Assembly (NCBI GenBank): GCA_039830035.1
Contig: CP140038.1
Coordinates: 310,001-374,000, forward strand
Source: Buchnera aphidicola (Meitanaphis flavogallis)
GTDB taxonomy: Bacteria > Pseudomonadota > Gammaproteobacteria > Enterobacterales > Enterobacteriaceae
Direction: 5' to 3'
Length of the DNA stretch: 64,000 nt
Below the pieces are notes generated by a model. It was not told the origin of the DNA and made no database searches. It was given only the letters and a program-made list of their open reading frames with translations. Below, piece after piece: positions 49,281-59,078 of the stretch. Position 1 is the first letter of the stretch; every line of letters begins with the position of its first letter. The position numbers and the translations under genes were made by a program.

Positions 49281-50160
49281 AATTATACTACCTTTTAATT
49301 ATGTATAATGTAAAAAATAAAACTATTAGTTAATTTTAGTATTATTTACATCATTAGAATACTGCTCAAATTTAAAATTTATAGTAATTTCTAAAAATAG
49401 TTTTTAAAAAATAGATCATTACTGTAAAACAATGAACATATTCGTAATTAAAAGATTAAACTAATATAATTTATTTTATGAAATTCTAATAGTGAATGAA
49501 TTTTTATTAAAAAGATATAATCTTAAAAAACCTTGATAATACTAAAATATTTACTAAAAAATTTTTTATTGAACTTTAGCACAAAAATAATACTAATTTG
49601 TTGAAATAAAACACTAATACAATTAAATTTTATTACTATTTTAAAATATATCAGAACAAGAATAATGTTATTAATTAATAGAAAACAAATTAATAAAAAT
49701 ATTTATACATTTTACAAAAAATGATTCTGTAACAAGTATAATTGTATTATACAAAAGTTCTACAACGCAAAATAATTTTAGAATAAATACCAAAGACCTG
49801 TTAATTACATTAAATATATATAAAATAGTACAATATCTATGATCATATACCACTATATATTGATACATGATATAAATTATATCCATTCAACTACTAGATA
49901 TTAATATATCTTATTACTTCCGCAATAAACAAATAAATAATTAGCAAAGTTTTACTTATTATTACTATCATAGATATATATGTAATATTAGAAAAATGAA
50001 TTATTTAAATATTTTTAACATTTTAAACAATAAATTTTAATTTCGTTTACTTTAAAAAAAATAAAAATATCATTTTATTTATTTAAATATAAAATGAAAA
50101 TACAGTTATAATAAAATAATTATTTTAGTTAAAAAAAAATTATGCAGTAAGAACTAAATT
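49281..50160. other. 880-base gene-free spacer between murJ and flgA
   Basis: E. coli has flgN and flgM between murJ and flgA. Neither a FlgN nor an FlgM frame is visible; a 71-codon frame at 49671-49886 is of chance composition and has no ribosome-binding site. This agrees with loss of filament export and of anti-sigma-28 control. Confidence 0.6.
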
Positions 50161-50826
50161 TTATCTATTTACCATAATGACGCCTGTATTATTTACTATT
50201 CCTGATATTATTGTACCATTATCTAATTTTATTTTTACTTTTTGATTTCTATAAGCATTATTCATTGCATATCCTTCTGAAACAATTGTAAATCCTACGT
50301 CTCTAATTGTTACTGACACTTTTTGATGAATTTTAATTAACCACATAGGTCGTAATAAATTTTTAGTAATTAATTCGTTCTTTTTAATATTTTTTAAACT
50401 CATTAAATTCAATATTTTTTTCTTATTTAAATGTGCATTAAACTTATTTTTATCTAAATATCCATATTTTATAGAAATGTCTGAATCTACTATTCTTGTT
50501 CCCTTTTTAATATTTCGAGAAGCTACTATATATTCTCCTTTAACTTTAACTTCTACTTGGATGAATTGATGTATTTTCTCGCATATCACTTCAATGTTCA
50601 TTAATCCAAATAATTTTAGAGTATTTGAAGCAATAAACGTAGGAGAAGAACATGTTAACCATTTTTTAGAAGAAATATCGTTATATAAAATAATACTCAT
50701 ACTATCAGCATATGCAAGATTTTTTTGCTTTAAAAAATTAACGAGATGTTCTGGAAAACTATTAGCTTGAATTTTAAAAACTATTAAAAATAATAAATTT
50801 AATAAAATACATATTTTAAAAATCAT
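50161..50826 (-). CDS. flgA: Flagellar P-ring assembly chaperone FlgA
   Basis: Periplasmic chaperone for FlgI ring assembly. The ATG at 50826 begins a clear signal peptide (MIFKICILLNLLFLIVFKIQA) and has GGAAAAG about 6 bases upstream; longer frames to 50892 add nothing recognisable. The product has 221 residues (E. coli 219). The C-terminal SAF-like domain is typical: VASRNIKKGTRIVDSDI, KNELITKNLLRPMWLI and VTIRDVGFTIVSEGYA. Divergent from flgB as in E. coli. Confidence 0.9.
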   Translation of the reverse strand: MIFKICILLNLLFLIVFKIQANSFPEHLVNFLKQKNLAYADSMSIILYNDISSKKWLTCSSPTFIASNTLKLFGLMNIEVICEKIHQFIQVEVKVKGEYIVASRNIKKGTRIVDSDISIKYGYLDKNKFNAHLNKKKILNLMSLKNIKKNELITKNLLRPMWLIKIHQKVSVTIRDVGFTIVSEGYAMNNAYRNQKVKIKLDNGTIISGIVNNTGVIMVNR

Positions 50827-51048
50827 ATACTTTTCCACTATAATAGTTATTATAATAATCATACTCATAAAATACACGTATACTATGTACATAATTATAT
50901 TAATTCATATATATAAAATTAAAATAAATGAATAATTTTGCATCCATTATTGTATTATACATTTTATATATCTAAGTTCAGTTTAGTAAAAAAATTAATA
51001 TATTTTTTGTAATATTATATTTGAAAAATAAAATACACTGGATAAACA

Positions 51049-51453
51049 ATGTTAAATAAACTAGATAAAGAATTTTATTTTAATAAATGCGTATTAAATT
51101 TACGTTCCTATCGACAAGAACTATTAGCTTCTAATATCGCTAATAGCGATACACCAAATTATCAACCATTAGATATCGATTTTTCAAAAGCATTAAATGA
51201 ACTCTTGAAAAAAAATGATAAACAACCGCAATTTCAATTAACATTAACTTCCAAAAAACATATTCCTATTACACAGCATAAAAAATTAGAAAGCTATGAA
51301 GAAATGATAGCAAAAAAATATATTATAAAAAAAGATAAAATAAATATGGATGTTGAAAAAGTAAACTTTATTAACAATAGTTTATTATATCAAATGGATA
51401 TCATTTTTATAAACAACAAATTTAAAAATTTAACTAATGTATTAAAAGGATAA
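51049..51453 (+). CDS. flgB: Flagellar proximal rod protein FlgB
   Basis: Rod subunit of the basal body. The 134-residue product (E. coli 138) has the N-terminal rod motif LRSYRQELLASNIANSDTPNYQ followed by DIDFSKAL, as in the family. Only 3 bases separate it from flgC. No promoter was placed with confidence in the 222-base flgA/flgB spacer. Confidence 0.95.
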   Translation: MLNKLDKEFYFNKCVLNLRSYRQELLASNIANSDTPNYQPLDIDFSKALNELLKKNDKQPQFQLTLTSKKHIPITQHKKLESYEEMIAKKYIIKKDKINMDVEKVNFINNSLLYQMDIIFINNKFKNLTNVLKG

Positions 51454-51456
51454 CAT

Positions 51457-51867
51457 ATGTCTTTACTAAAAATATTTGACATTGCAAATTCTGCAATGAT
51501 TGCACAATCTCAAAAAATGCAGATGCATGCAAGCAATTTAGCTAACATAGATAGCCTAGTAAACACTAATGGAAAATTACATCCATATATAGCAAAAAAA
51601 ATAATTTTAAAATTTGATAATTCTAATGATGTTAGATCTGGAGGAGTTAAAGTTGAAAAAATAATAGACGATACAACACCATTAAAAGTGATATATGATC
51701 CCAATAATCCTATCGCCAACTCTAAGGGATTTTCTGAAATTTCCAATGTTAATGTAGTCACCGAAACTATTAATGCTATCTCAGCATCCAGAAACTACCA
51801 AGCTAACTTAGAAGTGTTAAATACAATCAAATCTATGATTATGAAAACGTTAACCATTGGACAATAA
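51457..51867 (+). CDS. flgC: Flagellar proximal rod protein FlgC
   Basis: Second proximal rod subunit. The 136-residue product (E. coli 134) has the N-terminal FDIANSAMIAQSQKMQMHASNLANIDS and the C-terminal SNVNVVTETINAISASRNYQANLEVLNTIKSMIM, the two coiled-coil ends of rod/hook proteins. In E. coli flgD follows directly; here an intrinsic terminator follows after 66 bases. Confidence 0.96.
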   Translation: MSLLKIFDIANSAMIAQSQKMQMHASNLANIDSLVNTNGKLHPYIAKKIILKFDNSNDVRSGGVKVEKIIDDTTPLKVIYDPNNPIANSKGFSEISNVNVVTETINAISASRNYQANLEVLNTIKSMIMKTLTIGQ

Positions 51868-52545
51868 ATATAAATTTAAATAATTGTCACTTTATCAAAA
51901 ATTTAAAAAATTCACGATAAATGCAAAATTTCAGTAGCGTGATGTTATGTGTATAATAACATAACGCTATTTTTTCCAAACAAAAACACAAAATGTAATT
52001 AAATTAATTTACTAAATATTAGTATTCAATATATTTTTTAATTTAACCAAAACAATCAATACAATAGATACTTTTAAGACTAATAAAAAAATTAATTTAA
52101 AATCAAAAATAATACATGAAAAAATTTTATTAATACTTTTTCATAACATAAAGATTATTTTAACGATATAATTGTTTTTGAAAGTATAAAACTACATAAA
52201 TTTATATTAATTATGCAATAAATATGTTACTTTTTTTAAAAATAATATATATTACTATCCAAGTACATAAATCAATAATATTATTATATTTAAAATACTA
52301 TCTAAAATAATATTAAAAAAAAATTAGTATAAATATATTAAACATAAATTGATTCAATGTAGTTCTAATAAATAATTAATGTTATATGAATCATGTGTCA
52401 TTATTATAATTGTTTATAAAAAAACTTAGTAAATAGTTAATATATATAATATTTAATGCTGTCTTAAATAAATAACGTTTTTATCTTGAATAAATTCAAT
52501 TATTGATACAAAATTAAATATTACATTACATTTTTTAAAAAAATT
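51868..52545. other. 678-base spacer where flgD and flgE are missing
   Basis: E. coli has flgD (hook cap) and flgE (hook), about 1.9 kb, between flgC and flgF. Here 678 bases remain, holding the flgBC terminator and then very A/T-rich DNA without frames. A promoter for flgFGHIJ must exist in the second half but none stands out. Confidence 0.65.
51933..51975 (+). terminator. Intrinsic terminator after flgC
   Basis: TAGCGT-G-ATGTTA (51935-51947) pairs with TAACAT-A-ACGCTA (51957-51969) with one internal mismatch, a 9-base loop, extra A-U and G-U pairs at the base, and T6 (51970-51975) directly after. This is the best Rho-independent terminator in the window. It separates flgBC from flgFGHIJ. 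Confidence 0.75.
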
Positions 52546-53286
52546 ATGGAATTTTCAATATATTTATCTATGATTTCTGCTAAAAAAATATTAGAAAATC
52601 AAGAAATATTAGCCAACAATTTAGCTAATATGTTAACAACAGGATTTAAAGCAGAATTATACTCTAGAACTATTTTAAATGATAATGCTCATTGGAAAGA
52701 AAATCCTTACGGATCGGAAAAACGATACAATCTTACGCAAGGTTCATTTCGAAATACTATGCAACCTTTGGATATTGCTGTCATCAATCCAGATGGATGG
52801 ATAGTAGTAAAAGTTAACAAAAATAATGTAGCTTATACTAAAAATGGACATTTAAAAGTTAATGCAAAAAGACAATTAACAAGTCAAGGATATATAGTTA
52901 TAGGAAAAGATGGACCTATAGTTATACCAAAGGATGCTAATTGTAAAATATTATCAAACGGAACAATAACAATAACAAAAGGAAAAAATAAATTTAGTCA
53001 AAAATTAAATAAAATAAAATTAGTGAAAATTAAAATAGAAGATTTAATACATAGAAATGGCGGATTATACTTTATTAATAACAATAATCAATCTAACAAA
53101 ATAATTAAAGATAATCCTCACATAAAAATATTATCTGAAACGCTAGAAGATAGTAATGTTAATCCTTCTGAAAGTATGGTTAATATTATTTCTGATTCTA
53201 GAAAATTTGATATGCAAATGAAAATTTTAACTAGTTTTGATGAAAACATACAGCTTGTTAACAAATTTCTAAATATCAACAACTAA
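52546..53286 (+). CDS. flgF: Flagellar proximal rod protein FlgF
   Basis: Rod subunit. The 246-residue product (E. coli 251) is less conserved than FlgG but shows the family ends: MEFSIYLSMISAKKILENQ with ANNLANMLTTGFKAEL, and SNVNPSESMVNIISDSRKFDMQMKILTS. The middle has YTKNGHLKVNAKRQLTSQGYIV. flgG follows after 17 bases. Confidence 0.94.
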   Translation: MEFSIYLSMISAKKILENQEILANNLANMLTTGFKAELYSRTILNDNAHWKENPYGSEKRYNLTQGSFRNTMQPLDIAVINPDGWIVVKVNKNNVAYTKNGHLKVNAKRQLTSQGYIVIGKDGPIVIPKDANCKILSNGTITITKGKNKFSQKLNKIKLVKIKIEDLIHRNGGLYFINNNNQSNKIIKDNPHIKILSETLEDSNVNPSESMVNIISDSRKFDMQMKILTSFDENIQLVNKFLNINN

Positions 53287-53303
53287 AAAGGAAAATCTTG
53301 TAT

Positions 53304-54086
53304 ATGATACCTTCTTTATGGATTGCAAAGACCGGATTAGATGCTCAACAAATAAATATGAACGTAATTTCTAATAACTTAGCTAATGTTAGTACCAATG
53401 GATTTAAGCGTTCTAGAGCAATTTTTGAAGATTTGATTTATCATACAATACGACAACCTGGATCAAAATCGTCTGGTGATACAACATTACCTTCTGGACT
53501 TCAAATGGGAACAGGAGTAAGACCAGTATCTACAGAAAGAGTTCACAATCAAGGAAATTTATCTAAAACTGATTCTTCTAAAGATATTGCTATAAATGGA
53601 AATGGATTTTTTCAAGTACAATTACCAGATGGCGATTTTGCTTATACACGAGACGGATCTTTTCAAGTAGATCAAAGTGGACAATTGGTAACTAACAGTG
53701 GATTTCCTGTGCAACCAGTAATTAATTTTCCATCTAACAGTGTTAATATGCAGGTAGGAAGAGATGGAACAGTAACAGTTACTTTACAAGGTCAGTCTCA
53801 ACCTATGCCAATAGGACAATTGCATCTTATTAATTTTATTAATAGCTCCGGATTATCAAATTTAGGAGAAAATTTATATCAAGAAACTGAAGCTTCAGGT
53901 GATCCTATCGTTACAATACCTGGATTAAATGGTACAGGATTACTATATCAAGGATATGTAGAAACTTCTAATGTCAATATAGCAGAAGAATTAGTTAATA
54001 TGATTCAAACACAACGCGCTTATGAAATTAATAGTAAAGTAATTACCGCAGCTGATCAAATGCTACAAAAATTATCCCAATTATAA
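53304..54086 (+). CDS. flgG: Flagellar distal rod protein FlgG
   Basis: Distal rod subunit reaching through the P and L rings. The ATG at 53304 gives MIPSLWIAKTGLDAQQ and 260 residues, identical in length to E. coli; AAGGA lies about 12 bases upstream. Conservation is high (NNLANVSTNGFKRSRAIFED, LPSGLQMGTGVRPVSTERV, SNVNIAEELVNMIQTQRAYEINSK), indicating selection. A TTG at 53298 closer to the Shine-Dalgarno is a possible alternative start. Confidence 0.97.
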   Translation: MIPSLWIAKTGLDAQQINMNVISNNLANVSTNGFKRSRAIFEDLIYHTIRQPGSKSSGDTTLPSGLQMGTGVRPVSTERVHNQGNLSKTDSSKDIAINGNGFFQVQLPDGDFAYTRDGSFQVDQSGQLVTNSGFPVQPVINFPSNSVNMQVGRDGTVTVTLQGQSQPMPIGQLHLINFINSSGLSNLGENLYQETEASGDPIVTIPGLNGTGLLYQGYVETSNVNIAEELVNMIQTQRAYEINSKVITAADQMLQKLSQL

Positions 54087-54136
54087 TACATTATAAAAAT
54101 TTTTATCAAATCGTGATCATTAAAGGTGATATTTTT

Positions 54137-54841
54137 GTGACTATGTTATTTACTTTTAAAATCAGATATTATGTAATCTTCATATTGCTCACAGTACTTA
54201 ATGGTTGTGCTTTAAATCCAAACACAATTTTTAATAAAAATATATTAAAATCTTCTGATTCTTCTATAACTTGGCCAAAATCAATTAATCATTCAAATTA
54301 TCAAGAACCAAGTGCTAATGATTATCATTTTGAGCCATTATTTGAAGATTATAAACCTAGAAATATAGGAGATACTTTTACTGTTATTTTACAAGAAAGT
54401 CTTAATGCAAGTAATAATGTATCTAGTAACTTAATTCACGATGGTAACGCTAATCTTGGAATAACATTTGGAAATGATCAAAAAAGCAATAATCATGAAA
54501 ACCAAACTGGATTAAATAGCTTTTTTAAAAACAATTTTACTGGACAAGAAAGTTCGTTTGCAAACAATCAATTTGTAGGATTAATTACCGTAACGGTAGA
54601 AAAAATATTACCAAATGGAAATTTAGAAGTGTCAGGAGAAAAAAAAATTTCAATTAATAAAGAAGGGGAAAAAATATATTTTTCGGGAATAGTTAATCCT
54701 CGTACTATTTCCAAAAATAATTCTGTAATTTCCACTCAAATAGCTAATGCTCATATTGAATATATCAGTGATGGATTTATCAATAAAGGACTCAATGTTG
54801 GCTGGTTTCAACGTTTATTTTTAAGTATTTTATCTTTTTAA
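54137..54841 (+). CDS. flgH: Flagellar L-ring lipoprotein FlgH
   Basis: Outer-membrane lipoprotein forming the L ring. I prefer the GTG at 54137, about 10 bases after AAGGTGAT; an ATG at 54143 and a GTG at 54113 are alternatives. A signal peptide ends in lipobox LNGC; alanine at +2 predicts outer-membrane sorting by Lol. The mature part has PLFEDYKPRNIGDTFTVILQE, SGEKKISINKEGE and FSGIVNPRTIS, and ends GWFQRLFLSIL. Length is about 234 residues (E. coli 232). Confidence 0.95.
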   Translation: MTMLFTFKIRYYVIFILLTVLNGCALNPNTIFNKNILKSSDSSITWPKSINHSNYQEPSANDYHFEPLFEDYKPRNIGDTFTVILQESLNASNNVSSNLIHDGNANLGITFGNDQKSNNHENQTGLNSFFKNNFTGQESSFANNQFVGLITVTVEKILPNGNLEVSGEKKISINKEGEKIYFSGIVNPRTISKNNSVISTQIANAHIEYISDGFINKGLNVGWFQRLFLSILSF

Positions 54842-54945
54842 CAAGATCAATAATTAAAAAAATAAATATTGTATTTAATTATGTAAATTATTGATATTTG
54901 TTATGAAAATATTTAATCATTGATATTAGTCAATTGAGGAATTCT

Positions 54946-56064
54946 ATGTTCAAAAAATATTTATTAAAATACATGGTTATACTTTTAGTTATTATAGATT
55001 CAAGCGTATATGCTGATAAAATAAGGGATTTAACAACAATTCAAGGAACTAGAGATAATCAACTTATAGGTTATGGTTTAATCGCAGGTTTAGATGGAAC
55101 CGGAGATGATACTCAATATATTCCATATACTATGCATACACTGCAAAATATGTTGTCCCAATTAGGAATTGGATTTACTTCAGAAAAAAATATGAAGCTA
55201 AAAAATATTGCAGCAGTTATGGTGACTGCAAAATATCCTAGTTTTATTCATTTAGGACAAAAAATAGATGTAAACGTTTCTTCTATAGGTAATGCAAAAA
55301 GTTTAAAAGGAGGTACGCTATTAATGACTCCTTTAAAAAGTATTGATAATAAAATATATGCTATTGCTCAAGGAAATGTTTCAATAGATGAAATTTATTA
55401 TCCTAAAAATGTGCTTAATACAACCATAAAAAACCAATATAATAGCGGAAAAATCATTGATGGAGCAATAATAGAAAGAGAAATTAATAATAATTTTGGA
55501 AAAAGTCAAATTGTTGTATTACAACTTCACAATGAAGATTTTACTGCAGTTCAAAAAATTAGTGATTTAATTAATACAAAATATCCTAATACTGCCGTTG
55601 CATTGAATTCTAGAACGATACAATTATATACTCCAGAAGACAGTACTGTTCAAGTACGTATGTTATCTACTATCCAAGACATTGATGTTGACCTACCTAT
55701 TCAAAATGCAAAAATAATTATTAATACTAAAACTGGTGATATTGTTATGAATCATGAAGTAAAAATAAATTCATGTGCAGTTGCACATGGAAATATGTCT
55801 ATGATTATCAATGCAACTAAAAATGTACAATATCATGTCAATAACCCTGTTAATCACATGGATAATGATGACTTAAAAAATCAAAAAAATGACTTAAATA
55901 GTTATAATAATCGTCATGAAATAAAATATATTAATAAAGTTACACATCTCAATAATATAGTTCGCGCACTCAATTCTCTTGGAATAAAACCTATTGAATT
56001 AATATCAATTCTTCAAGCTATGCAAAACGTAGGATGTTTACATGCAAAATTAGAGATTATATAA
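54946..56064 (+). CDS. flgI: Flagellar P-ring protein FlgI
   Basis: Periplasmic ring subunit. The ATG at 54946 has GAGGA 7 bases upstream and starts a signal peptide (MFKKYLLKYMVILLVIIDSS, cleavage near VYA). The product is 372 residues (E. coli 365). Conserved parts: KIRDLTTIQGTRDNQLIGYGLIAGLDGTGDD, MVTAKYPSFIHLGQKIDV, LLMTPLKSIDN, and the C-terminal LNSLGIKPIELISILQAMQNVGCLHAKLEII. Confidence 0.97.
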   Translation: MFKKYLLKYMVILLVIIDSSVYADKIRDLTTIQGTRDNQLIGYGLIAGLDGTGDDTQYIPYTMHTLQNMLSQLGIGFTSEKNMKLKNIAAVMVTAKYPSFIHLGQKIDVNVSSIGNAKSLKGGTLLMTPLKSIDNKIYAIAQGNVSIDEIYYPKNVLNTTIKNQYNSGKIIDGAIIEREINNNFGKSQIVVLQLHNEDFTAVQKISDLINTKYPNTAVALNSRTIQLYTPEDSTVQVRMLSTIQDIDVDLPIQNAKIIINTKTGDIVMNHEVKINSCAVAHGNMSMIINATKNVQYHVNNPVNHMDNDDLKNQKNDLNSYNNRHEIKYINKVTHLNNIVRALNSLGIKPIELISILQAMQNVGCLHAKLEII

Positions 56065-56066
56065 TT

Positions 56067-56384
56067 ATGAATAACGATTTTTATTTTTTCACCAATTTGA
56101 ATTTTAATGTTGAGCATAAAAATGATTTAACTTTGTTAAAACAAAAACAGAACAATAGTACTGTAAAAATTGCAAAAAAAATAGAAGGACTATTTCTCTA
56201 TATGATGTTAAAAAGTATGAGAAACAGTTGTCCAAAAGATACTCTAATTGACAAAAATCAAGAACATATATATGAAGATATATATGATCAATTTATTACT
56301 CAAAAAATGAGTGAAACAGGTTTGGGATTAGCAAAAATAATTGAAAAACAAATCCAACAATTACATGAAACAATTCCAAATTAA
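56067..56384 (+). CDS. flgJ: Rod-cap protein FlgJ, N-terminal domain only
   Basis: In E. coli FlgJ (313 residues) has an N-terminal rod-capping domain and a C-terminal muramidase. Here only 105 residues are present, starting at ATG 56067, two bases after flgI; the muramidase is absent. The kept part has KKIEGLFLYMMLKSMRNS and YDQFITQKMSETGLGLAKIIEKQI, the rod-cap core. The longer frame from 56034 overlaps flgI and is not favoured. Confidence 0.92.
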   Translation: MNNDFYFFTNLNFNVEHKNDLTLLKQKQNNSTVKIAKKIEGLFLYMMLKSMRNSCPKDTLIDKNQEHIYEDIYDQFITQKMSETGLGLAKIIEKQIQQLHETIPN

Positions 56385-57301
56385 TATTATATATAACTAA
56401 AATATTAATATAACCTAATAATAAATAGTATTTTTAAACTGTTTAAGTTTTAAAATAGTAATAATGTATATTTTTTATAATTGCATAAACTATAAAATAA
56501 AAACGTGATTTATAATATTTGATATACATTCTAAAAAACTTTTAATTTAAAAAAATTCATCCCATGATCTTATAACTACAATATATATTTATTTTCATGG
56601 GAGAACGATTAAAAGCAAATAATTGTATAATATTATTTATAATGTACAATTTAAAAAACTTTTATATGAAAAATCTCGCAACTATTATTAATAAAATTTT
56701 TATATATTTTTTTATTTTTTCAATATTTATATAGATAAAAATATATTAAATAACTTTATAACATAAATGTATTCTTTTATTTATCTTAAAATAAATATTA
56801 CTAAAATATATTTATATACTATACTAAATAACTTTTTAAAATAAACAATTTTTACATTGTGTTAATATATTGAATAACAAAATTAACATGAATATTTAAA
56901 AAATTTTATACATTTTATTAAGAATAAATATAATATTTGAAATAACATAGTTTATTTTATTCAATATTATTATTGTATGAATATTTAAAAAAATTAGTTA
57001 AATGTATTATATAATTTGTATAAAATCACACCGTGATTAAGTTTTAATTATTTTGAACATCGTTTGTTTTATATATACATTAAATTCTTTTTATTACATC
57101 ATTTTTATTGATAATATAAATAATTTTATAATACTATACTAATATAATAATTATATTGTTAATAAAGTTCTATTAATGTTTATGCATTTACAACATTCAC
57201 GTTTTCATATTTAAATAATGTTTTCCTAGTCAAAACGTATTAATATAATTTTATCTTTTAAAATATTAACAAAAAAAATTATTCAAAAAAATTTAATTTT
57301 A
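56385..57301. other. 917-base gene-free stretch between flgJ and rne
   Basis: In E. coli flgK and flgL follow flgJ, and the long C-terminal half of rne points toward them. No frame of FlgK, FlgL or the RNase E scaffold region is visible. One hairpin (56560-56602) stands out; the rest is featureless A/T sequence, probably decay of both flgK and the rne 3' half. Confidence 0.6.
56549..56602 (-). terminator. Stem-loop with T7, possibly the old rne terminator
   Basis: On the minus strand TCCCATGA and TCATGGGA (56595-56602 and 56560-56567) pair perfectly around a 27-base loop, followed by TGAA and seven T (complement of A7 at 56549-56555). It is oriented for rne but lies about 700 bases past the present rne stop, consistent with an rne that was once longer. 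The long loop lowers confidence. Confidence 0.4.
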
Positions 57302-58604
57302 TTATATCTTTGTTTTAAACAATTTTTTTTTAATCAAGTGTAAAACAGAAAGAGATAAATGCTTGTCATCTTTAATGACCTCATTTCTATTACATTTAGA
57401 ACAAATATGAAATTTAGATTCTCTTATAGATGAACTCAAACGTTGTCTAGACATTTCTAACAAACCAAACTTAGAAATATCTCCAATTTGAATGCGCGCA
57501 CGATCTTGCTGAATAGTATTTCGTAATCTATTTTCAACTAATCTTTGATGGTTAGATATTGTCATATCAATAAAATCAATTACAATTAATCCACCTAAAT
57601 TACGCAATCTTAGTTGACGTGAAATTTCATCAACAGCTTCTAAATTTGTATTAAGAGCCGTTTCTTCAATACCTATACCTTGAGTAGAATGAGCTGAATT
57701 TATATCAATAGCAGTTAATGCTTCTACAATATCAATTACAATTGAACCTCCAGAAGGAAGTTTTACTTTACGTTGAAAAGCAGAATTAATTTGTGATTCT
57801 ATTTGATAATAATTAAATAAAGAATTTTTCCCGGTGTATAATTTAACTTTATTTTTAAAATCAAATCTTCCTAATAAGGATATACACTGACGTACTAAAT
57901 TTAATATTACTGGATTATCGACAAGAATTTCATCAACATCATGATGCAAGTTATCTCGTAAAGCTCGAATAATAATATCATTTTCTCGATGAATTAAAAA
58001 AGGTGCCGTATTAATTTGAGCGGTTTTTTGAATTTTACTCCAACGTTTTAATTGAAAGTTTAAATCTAACTGTATAACACTTAAATTTTTTTTAATTCCA
58101 GCAGTACGAATAATTAATCCCATATCAACGGGACATTTTAATGACAATAACAATTTTTTTAAGTAAGTCCTATCATCTCCTTCAATTTTTCTAGATATAC
58201 CTCTGATTTGAGGATTATGAGGCATTAACACTAAATAACTACTAACTAAACTAATAAATGTAGTTAATGAAACACCTTTGTCTCCTCTTTCTTCTTTATT
58301 AACTTGTACAATATACTCTTGTCCTATTTTTAAAAAATTATTATAACGAATTTTTTCGAAGTTATTAATACAAAAATATTTATTAGAAATTTCTTTAAAT
58401 GGTAAAAATCCATTTCTACACGATCCGTAATCAATAAATGCAGCTTCTAAACTAGGTTCAATACGAATTACCGTTCCTTTATAAATATTTGATTTTTTTT
58501 TTATGACATAAGTGTTCAATGTCTAAATTATATAATTTTTTACCATCTATAAGAGCAACACGAAGTTCTTCTCTTTGAGTAATATTAATGAGCATTCTTT
58601 TCAT
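57302..58604 (-). CDS. rne: Ribonuclease E, catalytic half only, frame broken at an A10 run
   Basis: RNase E starts mRNA decay and processes rRNA and tRNA. From ATG 58604 the frame reads MKRMLINITQREELRVALIDG to DIEHLCH, matching E. coli, then meets ten A (T at 58493-58502). With nine A it continues KKKSNIYKGTVIRIEPSLEAAF to the TAA at 57302, about 433 residues in total (E. coli 1061). S1 domain, DNase-like core with IDINSA and IVIDFIDM (catalytic aspartates) and zinc-link cysteines CSKC are present. The protein ends at LSVLHLIKKKLFKTKI, before the small domain and the whole degradosome scaffold. Slippage must act to make a full catalytic part, since 10 A leads to a stop within 8 codons. Confidence 0.88.
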
Positions 58605-59078
58605 TATAACTAGTTCTCTTGTTTAAAATTAATGAAAGGACATACATTAAATCCCTATATAGATAAAGTTAAAAATATTTAATATTGAAAAATAAAGACC
58701 TACTATTATTTTTAACAATTATAGTGACTAAAATTTTTAGTAATTTGTATAATTACATATAAATTACTTTTTTTAGTTACATATTATTACTACAACTAGG
58801 TAATTTGACCTTAATGGACGAAGAATATTATTATAAATTTTATTATTTTTAACGCTTACAAATGATAATTTTAAAATTATAAATTAAATTCTATAATGAA
58901 CATATAAATGTTATTATATTAAACTACTAAACAACATGCTTTATTCCTATATTTCATTATATTGAATATATATTATATAATTTTATAATTATAATTCATC
59001 TATTTAACTAACATTATTTTAATTAACATTATCATAAAATTTAAAAAAATTTGTTATTTATAATATATAGGATAATCA
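58605..59078. other. 474-base divergent rne/rluC spacer
   Basis: Gene-free. In E. coli rne has a long structured 5' leader used for autoregulation. A slightly G/C-richer patch (about 58790-58830) lies where such a leader would be, but I can draw no convincing conserved hairpin. Both promoters must lie here. Confidence 0.45.

Noticed and set aside
49671..49886. 71-codon minus-strand frame in the murJ-flgA spacer
   Set aside because: Low-complexity composition, no Shine-Dalgarno and no FlgN/FlgM features; consistent with chance.
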